A DNA stretch of 38,794 bases from Egibacteraceae bacterium (GTDB lineage Bacteria > Actinomycetota > Nitriliruptoria > Euzebyales > Egibacteraceae). A model generated the notes under the pieces. That model saw only the letters and a program-made list of their open reading frames with translations, was not told where the DNA came from and made no database searches. Positions 1 through 6,850 of this stretch are shown here, piece after piece. How positions within the stretch are numbered: the stretch's first letter is position 1; each line of letters starts with the position of its first letter. The position numbers and the translations under genes are program-made. The DNA is taken from assembly GCA_040905805.1 (NCBI GenBank), contig JBBDQS010000059.1, forward strand, positions 1 to 38,794. The letters are read 5' to 3'.

Positions 1-208
1 CGAGACGCTCGAGTGCCTCGGCGTATCGAGGCAGCTCCCCGTCGAGCACCTCGTCGAGCACCTCGTCCAGCAGCTCGCGTCGGCTCGTCCGTTCGACGTA
101 CTCGCGCACCGCCTGGCGTGCCACCTCTTGCATGGAGCGACCCTCCCGCGCTGCGCGGCGCCGGAGTGCTTCGACTTCCTGATCGTCCAGCCGCAAGGTC
201 ATGGCCAT
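1..208 (-). CDS. Ribbon-helix-helix antitoxin (3' part beyond window)
   Basis: The minus strand reads MAMTLRLDDQEVEALRRRAA from the ATG at 208 and runs off the window with no stop (69 codons seen). A short beta-strand (MTLRLDDQEV) followed by two helices rich in Glu/Arg, including the segment GRSMQEVARQAVREYVE, is the layout of MetJ/Arc (CopG-like) DNA-binding antitoxins; the remainder is an acidic tail typical of the toxin-binding part. An alternative start is the ATG at 202. Its toxin would lie to the left, outside the window. A perfect inverted repeat lies 7 nt upstream and is the likely autoregulatory operator. The family is clear from the fold pattern; the toxin partner is unknown. Confidence 0.75.
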   Translation of the reverse strand, partial: MAMTLRLDDQEVEALRRRAAREGRSMQEVARQAVREYVERTSRRELLDEVLDEVLDGELPRYAEALERL

Positions 209-215
209 ACGCAGA

Positions 216-235
216 TGGTATCACGACTGATACCA
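216..235. promoter_or_regulatory. Operator-like perfect inverted repeat
   Basis: TGGTATCA-CGAC-TGATACCA: 8-bp perfect arms around a 4-bp centre, directly upstream of the RHH antitoxin start at 208. RHH antitoxins bind such short dyads to repress their own operon, so this is the probable operator. Autoregulation is inferred; the symmetry is seen directly. Confidence 0.6.
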
Positions 236-310
236 GCGTCATGCCCGCTCGCGGCGGAAGCAGGGGCGACGCGACGACACGCGTCTTGCGGGTAGCCGAC
301 CGTACCTCCA

Positions 311-495
311 GGGCCGCTCGCTGGCCGACCTGGTCCAGGACGGAGCCTCCGGAGTCGGAGCGCGCCCGCACGCTCGGGACAGACATCGCGGCGGCGTTGG
401 CGTACACCCACGAGCGCGGCGTGGCCACCGTGGCCTCAAGCCCGGCAGCGCGCTCCTCGACGGGCAGGGCCGGCACTCGAAGCCGGGCTTGTGGG
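311..495 (+). pseudogene. Relic of a Ser/Thr protein kinase catalytic domain
   Basis: Three frames join to give GRSLADLVQDG, then EPPESERARTLGTDIAAALA followed by YTHERGV, then HRGLKPGSALLDGQGR. This matches the alpha-E helix and catalytic loop of bacterial Hanks-type kinases (consensus HRDLKPGN.LL). At least two frameshifts separate the pieces, and the catalytic Asp of HRD is Gly here, so it cannot be active. No N-lobe or C-lobe was found on either side. It is a short scrap left in the accessory region. Confidence 0.6.
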
Positions 496-572
496 AAAGT
501 TACCTGGAGCGTAATATTGGAGCGAGTCAAGATGGACAGACTCACACGGATGTTACCATGCAGGTGCAGCTC

Positions 573-1142
573 ATGACCCAGACGATGCGGACGCTCTACC
601 AGCTGGCTGAACCACAAGCAGGCTACTTCACGACCGCACAGGCCGTCGGCGCGGGCGTGTCACGCCGTGTCCTGTCGGGCCGTGCCCGCCGCGGGGACAT
701 CGAGCGGGTGCGCTACGGCATCTACCGGCTGCGGGACTTCCCCACCCACCCGTTCGAGGACGTCGCCGCCGCCTGCCTGTGGGCGGGACCGGCCAGCGCC
801 GCGAGCCACGAGACCGCCCTGGCTGTCCACGGCGTCTCCGACGCGATGCCCGCCAGCATCCACCTGACCGTTGCTCGGCCCTTCCGTGGCAGCCAAACCG
901 GCGTGGTCGTCCATCATGCGCCCCTGCCCGACGAGGACCGCGAGACGCGCGACGGCGTTCCCGTGACCACGATCGCCCGCACCTTGCAGGACGTCGCCAC
1001 CTCCAGTGACCCCGCACTGGTGCAGCAGGCGGTCGAGCAGGCGATCGCACAAGGCGCCTTGAACCGCCGCCAGCTGCGCAAGATCGTCCGTGACACTCCC
1101 GAGCTCGCGCCGCTGGTCGTCGGTGCGCTGGTGGACGAGTAG
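573..1142 (+). CDS. abiEi: AbiEi-family antitoxin (type IV TA)
   Basis: The product is about 189 aa. Residues 10-53 (LAEPQAGYFTTAQAVGAGVS onward, then RGDIERVRYGIYRL) form the N-terminal winged-helix of AbiEi antitoxins, and the rest (ETALAVHGVSDA, HLTV, VTTIARTLQDVA) is the usual C-terminal domain. AbiEi represses the operon and blocks the AbiEii nucleotidyltransferase without lasting contact, which defines type IV systems. The stop codon directly abuts the ATG of the next gene, so the two are translationally coupled. In-frame starts also exist at 489, 558 and 585; 573 is chosen because family members begin a few residues before the LYxLA segment. No strong Shine-Dalgarno sequence decides it. 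Confidence 0.85.
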   Translation: MTQTMRTLYQLAEPQAGYFTTAQAVGAGVSRRVLSGRARRGDIERVRYGIYRLRDFPTHPFEDVAAACLWAGPASAASHETALAVHGVSDAMPASIHLTVARPFRGSQTGVVVHHAPLPDEDRETRDGVPVTTIARTLQDVATSSDPALVQQAVEQAIAQGALNRRQLRKIVRDTPELAPLVVGALVDE

Positions 1143-2051
1143 ATGAGCGCGCGCCAGCGCTACCGGACGCCGGCGGCGTTCCGCGCTGCCCTGGAGCAAC
1201 GGCTGCGAGCTGAGGCGCAAGCGTCGGCGCTGCCGCTCAGCCGCCTCCGCAAGGAAGCCGCCTTCAACCGCCTGCTCGCCAGGCTGCGCCACGCCGCCCC
1301 CGACACCTGGGCGCTCAAGGGCGGGCTCGCGCTGATCGCCAGGGTCGGCATCCAGCTGCGCGGCACCAAGGACGCCGACGCCAACTGGCGCGCGACCCGC
1401 CAGGAGCTGGAGGAGACGCTGTCGGCGGTCACCGACCTCGACCTGGACGACTGGTTCACCTGTGAGATTGGCGACGGGCGCCCGCTGGTGGGCGAGGGTG
1501 AGGAGGGGGCGCTGCGCTACCCCGTGATCATCAAACTCGACGGGCGCATCTTCGAGCAGCTCAGCCTGGACGTGAATGTCGTCGGGCCGCAGGATCCACG
1601 GCCTCTCGAGTTGGTAAGGGTTCAGCGCAACCCCTTCGAGTTCGTCAGCGAGCCGCACGTGGAGATCCGCATGGTGACGCCAGCGCAGCAGCTGGCGGAG
1701 AAGCTTCATGCCTACACACGCCTGTACGAGGACGAGTCCAGCAGCCGCGCGAAGGACCTCTTCGACATGTTGGTGATCGCAAGCCAGGTGCAGCTGCCCA
1801 GCGGCCCCACGCTCACCGCTGCGGTCCGGCAGACCTTCCAGATTCGCGCCACTGACTGGCCACCCACGCTGTTGGAGCCTCCGCCGGACTGGGCCGAGCC
1901 CTGGAAGGCGTTCATCACCGACTATCCGCTGCAATGGGGCGACCTGCGCGACGCTTTCGTTGCGGTGCAGCGGTTCTGGAGTCCTATCCTGACCGGAGTC
2001 GCTGCCGACGCAGGCGCCTCCTGGCAGCCGCATGCATGGCAGTGGGCGTGA
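1143..2051 (+). CDS. abiEii: AbiEii/AbiGii-type nucleotidyltransferase toxin
   Basis: The product is 302 aa. KGG at residues 59-61 followed by RGTKDADANW (73-82) is the nucleotidyltransferase signature, with D77 and D79 as metal ligands. QQLAEKLHAY (183-191) and SRAKDLFDMLV (201-211) supply the conserved Lys and K-D-x-x-D motifs of the AbiEii family. Such toxins add nucleotides to RNA (tRNA acceptor ends in the MenAT relatives) and stop growth, often on phage infection. The ATG follows the antitoxin stop with no gap. All key residues seem present, so the pair is likely functional. The last 68 bp overlap, tail to tail, the damaged Uma2 gene on the other strand. Confidence 0.88.
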   Translation: MSARQRYRTPAAFRAALEQRLRAEAQASALPLSRLRKEAAFNRLLARLRHAAPDTWALKGGLALIARVGIQLRGTKDADANWRATRQELEETLSAVTDLDLDDWFTCEIGDGRPLVGEGEEGALRYPVIIKLDGRIFEQLSLDVNVVGPQDPRPLELVRVQRNPFEFVSEPHVEIRMVTPAQQLAEKLHAYTRLYEDESSSRAKDLFDMLVIASQVQLPSGPTLTAAVRQTFQIRATDWPPTLLEPPPDWAEPWKAFITDYPLQWGDLRDAFVAVQRFWSPILTGVAADAGASWQPHAWQWA

Positions 2052-2553
2052 CGCCCTTGACCGGCTCGTAGGCCCCATGACCTTCAGGCCACCGAAGCAG
2101 CGGGTCGGATGGGACTTCCCACTCGACGTCACGCTCCGGTCCCGTGTTTCCGCAGGCGCGTCGAGGTGTGGGCTGAGCGCTGGAGCCGCGGGCATGTCGA
2201 AGCGCACCAGCGGGCAGGGAGCTGTCCGCGACCTCCACGAGCAACGCGACGTCCTCGGGGCGTGGATGGCCGAGAAGGAACCCGTCGTCACGAGGCCATG
2301 CCAGCACGAGATCTGGCTCCGGTTCGGAGTAGGAGCCGATGAGAACCGGGTTCTGCACCCGCACCACGACATCGGGACCGGCGAGCTGGACGAACATCCT
2401 GTTGAGCCGGTCCACGAGAGCGGCGTGCACCGGACCGCTCGGCGACATCCGGACAATCTCCCCGTCGAGCAGCTCCACACGGTCATCCTCGCCGAGAACC
2501 CCCGCCAAGCCCATCCGCTCGTACTCGCCGACGGTGAACCGCCGTCGCGGCAC
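1984..2553 (-). pseudogene. Uma2-family (DUF820) nuclease, C-terminal part lost
   Basis: From the GTG at 2553 the protein reads MPRRRFTVGEYERMGLAGVL, then ELLDGEIVRMSPSGPVHAALVD, EPEPDLVLAW and LLVEVADSS. This is the standard order of Uma2 proteins, which have a PD-(D/E)xK-like nuclease fold (PD in EPDLV, E in LVEVADS). After residue 115 the expected D-R-x-x-K-x-x-x-Y-A-x-x-G-I-P-E-Y-W block is missing, and the reading continues as Arg/Pro-rich sequence into the end of abiEii. A frame change near 2200 gives only LRFDMP. The 189-codon frame is open but the core is incomplete, so I treat it as decayed. Host role of Uma2 proteins is not settled. Confidence 0.65.
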
Positions 2554-2670
2554 CTCGATCCGGGAGATCCCGGATTACGCGCTCATACCACGATCCTAAC
2601 GCTGCGGTCCAGCCAGCAGCTCCTCGCCGATCCGCCACCATGTGCACGAAGGGGCTACAGACCGGCCCGG

Positions 2671-2970
2671 TCAGAGACGGGTGACGAGGTTGCGACGCTG
2701 CACGTCGGTCGCGGCGCGCTCCACGGCGGCGACGTGCTCGCGAGCCACCCGGTAGGCCCGGCCGCGCTCCTCGGCTCAGCAGCCCGCCCGCTCGGCGACG
2801 TCCCGCAGGCGGGTGTCGCGGCCAGTCGACGGTGAACGGGGCGAACGCTCGCCGACAGTGCCCGCGTCGAGCCTGGTTGTGATCGGGACGCCTTCGACTC
2901 TAGGCTGCGGCGCCCGAGACGCCCTTTCCGGCGTTTGATGTTGCCGAATGATGGCTTTTCGACCCGCCAT
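2671..2970 (-). pseudogene. Possible degraded ORF with in-frame stop
   Basis: The minus strand reads GRDTRLRDVAERAGC, then TGA at 2776, then in the same frame AEERGRAYRVAREHVAAVER and AATDVQRRNLVTRL before the stop at 2671. The helical, Arg/Glu-rich sequence on both sides of the stop looks like one former small protein, and codon use stays GC3-rich through the stop. I do not recognise a family. It fills the gap between the Uma2 remnant and the next operon; nothing else is visible in 2590-2930. Confidence 0.25.
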
Positions 2971-3041
2971 GGTTGGTCGGCGGTGTCTCGCGCGTCACCA
3001 TTGGCCCGTGGATGTTGCCGCCATGGCCCCGATAGGCGACC

Positions 3042-3059
3042 TTACCATACTGTCGGTAA
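3042..3059. promoter_or_regulatory. Possible operator TTACC-N8-GGTAA
   Basis: An inverted repeat TTACC/GGTAA with an 8-bp spacer lies 46 bp before the ATG at 3106, in an AT-richer patch. It is the natural place for promoter and autorepressor binding of the downstream gene pair. Short arms, so weak evidence. Confidence 0.3.
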
Positions 3060-3105
3060 AGTTGGGGTAGACAGGGGTCGACGACACCTCCATGATGGAT
3101 CTCCG

Positions 3106-3498
3106 ATGCCAGTTCTAGAGTCTTCCCCCCAAGAAGAGCACCGCGGATCCTCGGCTGGCGCACCGGCCGATGTCGTCATCGTGCCCGGAGGGACCGGGGC
3201 CGTCCACTACCTGCAGATCAAGAACAGGAAGCCAAGGGGCCCGCTTCCTCGTCTGCGCTGGTGGATGGCCCGATGGCTCTACCCAGATGCCGCACCCGGG
3301 GTGAAGGAAGCCGCTGCTCAGATCGTGGCTGTTCAACGCCTGATTGAAGACTCATGGGACTCCGTCCTCGTAGCGGCACGGCTGGCCACCGACGACGGCG
3401 CTAGGGAAGGGTTGGACGATGTCCTCGCGGCACTCGGGCTCGATCGAGCTGAGTTAGAGGCCGAACTGAAGGAGGACATCGAGTTCGGGCAGGCCTGA
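3106..3498 (+). CDS. Uncharacterised protein paired with a RelE-type toxin
   Basis: The product is about 130 aa from the ATG at 3106. The N-terminal 80 residues hold ADVVIVPGGTGAVHYLQIKN and a Trp/Arg-rich patch (RLRWWMARWLY); the C-terminal 50 (AAQIVAVQRLIEDSWDS, LDDVLAALGLDRAELEAELK) are helical and end in an acidic EDIEFGQA tail. The gene ends 10 bp before a RelE-type toxin gene, so by position it is the antitoxin, and the acidic tail could mask the toxin. I see no RHH, AbrB or clear helix-turn-helix motif, so its class is unknown. The frame is open further upstream to 2935, but that part is poor as protein. Confidence 0.55.
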   Translation: MPVLESSPQEEHRGSSAGAPADVVIVPGGTGAVHYLQIKNRKPRGPLPRLRWWMARWLYPDAAPGVKEAAAQIVAVQRLIEDSWDSVLVAARLATDDGAREGLDDVLAALGLDRAELEAELKEDIEFGQA

Positions 3499-3508
3499 AG
3501 GGTTCGAT

Positions 3509-3877
3509 GTGGTACGTGTCGCCCTTACAGCGTTCGCCGTCGATGACCTCCGCAACCTCGATCCAGACATTCGGCGACGGGCCGCCAAGAAACTCCTCCA
3601 CTTGTCCAAGAGCGGCGACGTGGGGCAGCCGCTTGGGCGGGCGCTTGTGGGCTGGCGCAAGGTAGTGCTCGGGAACCGCGATTGGCGGATCATCTATCGG
3701 ATGTCTGAAGACGGCTCTGAGGCGACGGTATGGGCCGTCCTCTCCCGGGGCGACGATCAGTGCTATAGGGAGACGCAAGAGCGCATCAGAGAAATGGGGG
3801 ATGATCACCCCGTGGTGATACCTTTGACAGCGGCAGTGGACGCCTTACGGAGTGCCCGACGGGAACTGGACCTGTGA
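3509..3877 (+). CDS. RelE/ParE-family toxin
   Basis: The product is 122 aa from a GTG. VRVALTAFAVDDLRNLDPDI, KKLLHLSKSGDVGQPLG, WRKVVLGNRDWRIIYRMSED and ATVWAVLSRGDDQCYRETQERI follow the RelE fold order: a long helical hairpin, then a central sheet with the R-D-W-R-I-I-Y strand and a last strand with an Arg. RelE toxins cut mRNA in the ribosome; ParE relatives poison gyrase, and sequence alone does not separate them here. About 25 residues at the C-terminus extend beyond the usual end. The gene lies 10 bp after its presumed antitoxin. Confidence 0.75.
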   Translation: MVRVALTAFAVDDLRNLDPDIRRRAAKKLLHLSKSGDVGQPLGRALVGWRKVVLGNRDWRIIYRMSEDGSEATVWAVLSRGDDQCYRETQERIREMGDDHPVVIPLTAAVDALRSARRELDL

Positions 3878-4108
3878 CCTGTGGACGCCTCGGGCGAGTG
3901 GCGGGCTACTCGTCTTGCGTCCTTCCACCTCCTCGACCTTGATCCACTCGGCGTCAGGGTTCCATCGGTTGATCGAGCAGCGACGCCGCCACCGTGACGC
4001 GAAGCCGTCCGGCCACCTCTGCGCCGCAGCCCACTCGTCGCGGGCGTCAGGCGACGCCTGGTACGCCTGGTAGACGTCGTCGGCCGGCCACTCCGCCGGG
4101 CGCTCCAC
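3845..4108 (-). pseudogene. Unrecognised ORF fragment
   Basis: An 87-codon frame reads WPADDVYQAYQASPDARDEW, then AAAQRWPDGFASRWRRRCS and NPDAEWIKVEEVEGRK. The mixed, globular-looking composition with several Trp differs from antisense noise, but the start (GTG/ATG near 4108) has no ribosome site and the 3' end runs over the end of the convergent RelE gene. It may be the tail of the decayed ORF just upstream (4288-4752) or a separate truncated gene. No family recognised. Confidence 0.3.
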
Positions 4109-4287
4109 CCGATGGTGGGATTCGAGGGGGTCTGCCGCCTCCGCCTACCACCGAGAGAAGCGGTCCGTCGGGTCGCCCGGGCGGGCACGGGGGAGTCGCC
4201 TGCGATCGGCCCGCCAGGGCAATCTGGCGGCGAACGGCCAGGGGCGTCGGTGGGTGCGCGTCGCCAGTCGTGGTGGGCTTGGGTTGC

Positions 4288-4752
4288 TCACTCGAGTCGC
4301 TGCACCAGGAGTTGTTCCGGGCTGCGGGTTCCTGGACGGCGGTCTCCCGGCGCGACGGGCCCGCCATCATCACCGCCTCGGCCGGCGTCCAAGACTTGAC
4401 GAGCACGTGCGAGCTCGCTGGGGTCGAAGGGCGGCGGGTTGTCGATGATGGCGCGCTGGCGGGCGTCGAGTTCAATGAGTTCGTGTGTGTCGAGGTGGCG
4501 GAGACGGCGGGCGAGGTAGCAGTCGGCCTGCAGGCATGCCTAGTCCCAGGCGGCGCGGGCGTCGTGGCGGGACGCGGCCGGTCGTGGGCCGAGCATGAGG
4601 GTGTAGGCGGGGACCTCGTAGCGTTCGCAGCTCGACGAGACACCCGTGCCAGGCAGCCTGGTCCAGCGCCCGAAAACCGGCGCGGGCCCGCTCACTCCCG
4701 GCCTCACGCATGCCGCCCCGCCGAAACGACTCCTCACCACCCGGCGAATCAA
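4288..4752 (-). pseudogene. Decayed ORF, possibly from a conjugative relaxase
   Basis: Joined minus-strand pieces read REAGSERARAGFRALDQAAW then HGCLVEL, a frameshift, RYEVPAYTLMLGPRP with AASRHDARAAWD, a TAG at 4540-4542, then ACLQADCYLARRLRHLDTHE, LIELDARQRAIIDNPPPFDP and a stop at 4288. One frameshift and one in-frame stop interrupt otherwise coherent sequence. The Ala/Arg/Asp-rich helical style with AAWxxA is like the distal part of actinobacterial plasmid relaxase-helicases; that assignment is a guess. Its presence next to TA and defence genes fits a decayed mobile element. Confidence 0.4.
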
Positions 4753-4833
4753 CTCACCCGACTCACATCGGTGTATCTCGGATCAACCCTGGGTGTCTGG
4801 GTGGAAATGCCGCGCGCTTCAGGGCACGCGGTT

Positions 4834-5046
4834 CTATCGCTTGTCGTAGTTGTACACGCCTTTGACCTCACGATTGAGGTAGCTGCCCTTCGAGGGAGCG
4901 ACAAGGAGTTCTTCGTAGATCTGGGCTGGCACGTCCAAGTACACGTACAACGAACCATCCTTAAAGATGACATGCAGCTCCATGTTGTCGTTGTCGTATC
5001 CGACTTGTTCGAGATTGGACGAGTCCACGTAGGTCATGTCAGGCAT
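4834..5046 (-). CDS. Small KTSC-domain protein, coupled to herA
   Basis: The product is 70 aa. NLEQVGYDNDNMELHVIFKD, GSLYVYLDVPAQIYEELLVA and PSKGSYLNREVKGVY match the KTSC domain (Tyr-Asp, L-x-V-x-F-x-x-G, Y-x-Y-x-x-V-P, G-x-Y-x-N), a small fold first named from C-termini of some lysyl-tRNA synthetases and also found alone in phages and islands. The start at 5046 is fixed by an AAGGAG 7 nt upstream and overlaps the herA stop by 8 bp, so it is the third gene of the SIR2-HerA operon. Its role there is not known; it could be an accessory, inhibitor or sensor subunit. Confidence 0.8.
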   Translation of the reverse strand: MPDMTYVDSSNLEQVGYDNDNMELHVIFKDGSLYVYLDVPAQIYEELLVAPSKGSYLNREVKGVYNYDKR

Positions 5047-6850
5047 TGTTGGCTCCTTGTTCATCGTCCCCGGGAAGGGCAACGCCGGTCTGCGCTCTCC
5101 AGTTCGAAAGCGCGACCTTATAGTGCTCGGTGGCGGGCCGCGGCAGTTCGATCCAGCCGAGGGCAAGATCGGGATCGGATCCAACGACCTTGTTCCTCGC
5201 AACCGGGACTCGAACCCGTGATGGGATAGGCATGGCCTCGCCAACCACGAGCGCCTCTCCGGTCCTCAGCGATGGCAACAGAGCAGCCAGGTTCGCCAGG
5301 TCATCCGGCATTGTGGCGGTGACTCTCGAGCGGTCGGCCTGGTTTGTCAGGCGCAAGGCGATCATCGTGCCGCACTGACTGATCGCGGTGCTGTCGAGTT
5401 CCGTCGGGCGCTGAGTCACGAGCATCAGACCAACCCCGTACTTGCGACCCTCCTTGGCAACCGTAGCGACCGTCCGCTGCGCATGGCTCTCCCCGCTGTC
5501 CGGCAAGAACAGGTGTGCCTCCTCCAGCACCACGAGTAGCGGTTGTGCGAGGCCGCCTACTGGCAATCCGGCGGCCCAGAACAGCGCGTCGTAGACGATC
5601 CTCAGAACGGTGCCCGCCACAAGCGACAAGACATCAGCGGGTGCACGCGACAGATCGATCACCGTGATGGGGCGGTCGTGCCCCACCCAGCTTGCAACAA
5701 GTTCGTCAAGGTCTTCCTCGATCTGGCCATCCAACGCCGGAGTGAAGTCAAGCCCGGGAGAAAAGAGGAACTTATAGCGCGAATCGCGGAGACGGTTCCG
5801 CATCAACGCGAGACCGCGTGCAAGTCCACGACGCGGCCCCTGGAAGGGCGATCCGCCAGCGAGCGCTTGGTGTGGGTTGACATTCGCAATCAATGCCTCA
5901 GGGTCACCGACGGTCTGCGGGGGCGCCACCTGGGTCTTGGCATTGTCGAGATAGGTCCGGTTCTCGTAGTCGTCGAGGTCGAACCAGAGCTTCTTCGCGC
6001 TGAAGGGGATGGGCGAATCCGCGGAGATCGCCTCAACAGGCGGTGGTGTTGGAAGCTGTTTGGCCGCAGCTCGCTTGAGCGTCAGGACCTCTTCACGAAC
6101 GGCGGCGTCCTGGCCGGTGTTGAGATCGCCGAGGGTGGCCCGCATCAGCTCGTCGAACGGAAGCGCCCAGAACGGGACGTAGAGCGGCGATTGATCTGGA
6201 TTCTCCGGCCTGATACTGAAGACCCTGCCGCTCTCGCCGACCGCATTCGCGTACTCGCCATGGGGGTCGAGCACGACTACGCGAGCTGCACCAAACCCCT
6301 GCGTCGCGATGGACTCGAGCAGCACCCCGACAAGGTTGGACTTTCCGGCTCCGGATGAACCGACAACGATGGAGTGCCTGGTGACCAGTTTGGCCAAGTC
6401 GAGCCGAGCGTCGATGCCAGAGCCAGATGCGATCGTTCCGATGACGAGGGGCACTCGGATCTCCGGGCTTCGGTAGATCTGATCCAGTTCGTCGTTGGTG
6501 ACGAGATGCACCTCATCACCAAACGTTGGATGCTGGCTGACTCCGCGTTGGAACTCGCCACCCAGAGACTCCCCGAAGAGGGTAAGGGTGAGCCACCGGC
6601 CATCAATCTCTCCCTCTCCTTGGCCAACAATGGCGTGCGGCAATGCTGCCGCACCGACTTGGGTACAGACGCCGTAGAGATGCGAGTAGCCGAGAGGAAC
6701 CCGTAGAAAGGCCCCAACCTGGCCGACCCGATAGGACTCACCACCGACCAACGCGAGTGAGGACAGGCCGGCGCGAAGGTGGACACTCACGGTGCTACCG
6801 CTGACGGACTGAACCTCCCCAACCAAGGTCGGCGGAATGGGGCCCATCAC
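5039..6850 (-). CDS. herA: HerA-like ATPase/translocase of a SIR2-HerA defence pair
   Basis: The product is 603 aa. An N-terminal beta-barrel-like (HAS) domain (1-130) is followed by the RecA-like core: Walker A GSSGAGKS at 164-171, VVLDPHGEY at 192-200, Walker B LLVVLEEAHLF near 438-448, and the TQRP motif at 479-482 with nearby Arg residues for trans-acting fingers. This is the order of HerA/FtsK-type hexameric DNA pumps with DUF87. The start ATG overlaps the stop of the SIR2 gene (ATGA). In known SIR2-HerA antiphage systems the HerA hexamer assembles with SIR2 and both are needed for NAD+ depletion on infection. There is no NurA partner here, which argues against a DNA-repair HerA. Confidence 0.9.
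   Translation of the reverse strand: MMGPIPPTLVGEVQSVSGSTVSVHLRAGLSSLALVGGESYRVGQVGAFLRVPLGYSHLYGVCTQVGAAALPHAIVGQGEGEIDGRWLTLTLFGESLGGEFQRGVSQHPTFGDEVHLVTNDELDQIYRSPEIRVPLVIGTIASGSGIDARLDLAKLVTRHSIVVGSSGAGKSNLVGVLLESIATQGFGAARVVVLDPHGEYANAVGESGRVFSIRPENPDQSPLYVPFWALPFDELMRATLGDLNTGQDAAVREEVLTLKRAAAKQLPTPPPVEAISADSPIPFSAKKLWFDLDDYENRTYLDNAKTQVAPPQTVGDPEALIANVNPHQALAGGSPFQGPRRGLARGLALMRNRLRDSRYKFLFSPGLDFTPALDGQIEEDLDELVASWVGHDRPITVIDLSRAPADVLSLVAGTVLRIVYDALFWAAGLPVGGLAQPLLVVLEEAHLFLPDSGESHAQRTVATVAKEGRKYGVGLMLVTQRPTELDSTAISQCGTMIALRLTNQADRSRVTATMPDDLANLAALLPSLRTGEALVVGEAMPIPSRVRVPVARNKVVGSDPDLALGWIELPRPATEHYKVALSNWRAQTGVALPGDDEQGANNA

Noticed and set aside
5190-5222. A tRNA T-arm-like sequence (minus GGGTTCGAGTCCC)
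   Set aside because: It lies in frame inside herA (PIPSRVRVPVARN), and there is no acceptor, D or anticodon stem around it.
5039-6850. HerA as part of a HerA-NurA DNA end-resection pair
   Set aside because: No nurA-like nuclease gene is adjacent; the overlapping partner is SIR2, as in defence loci.
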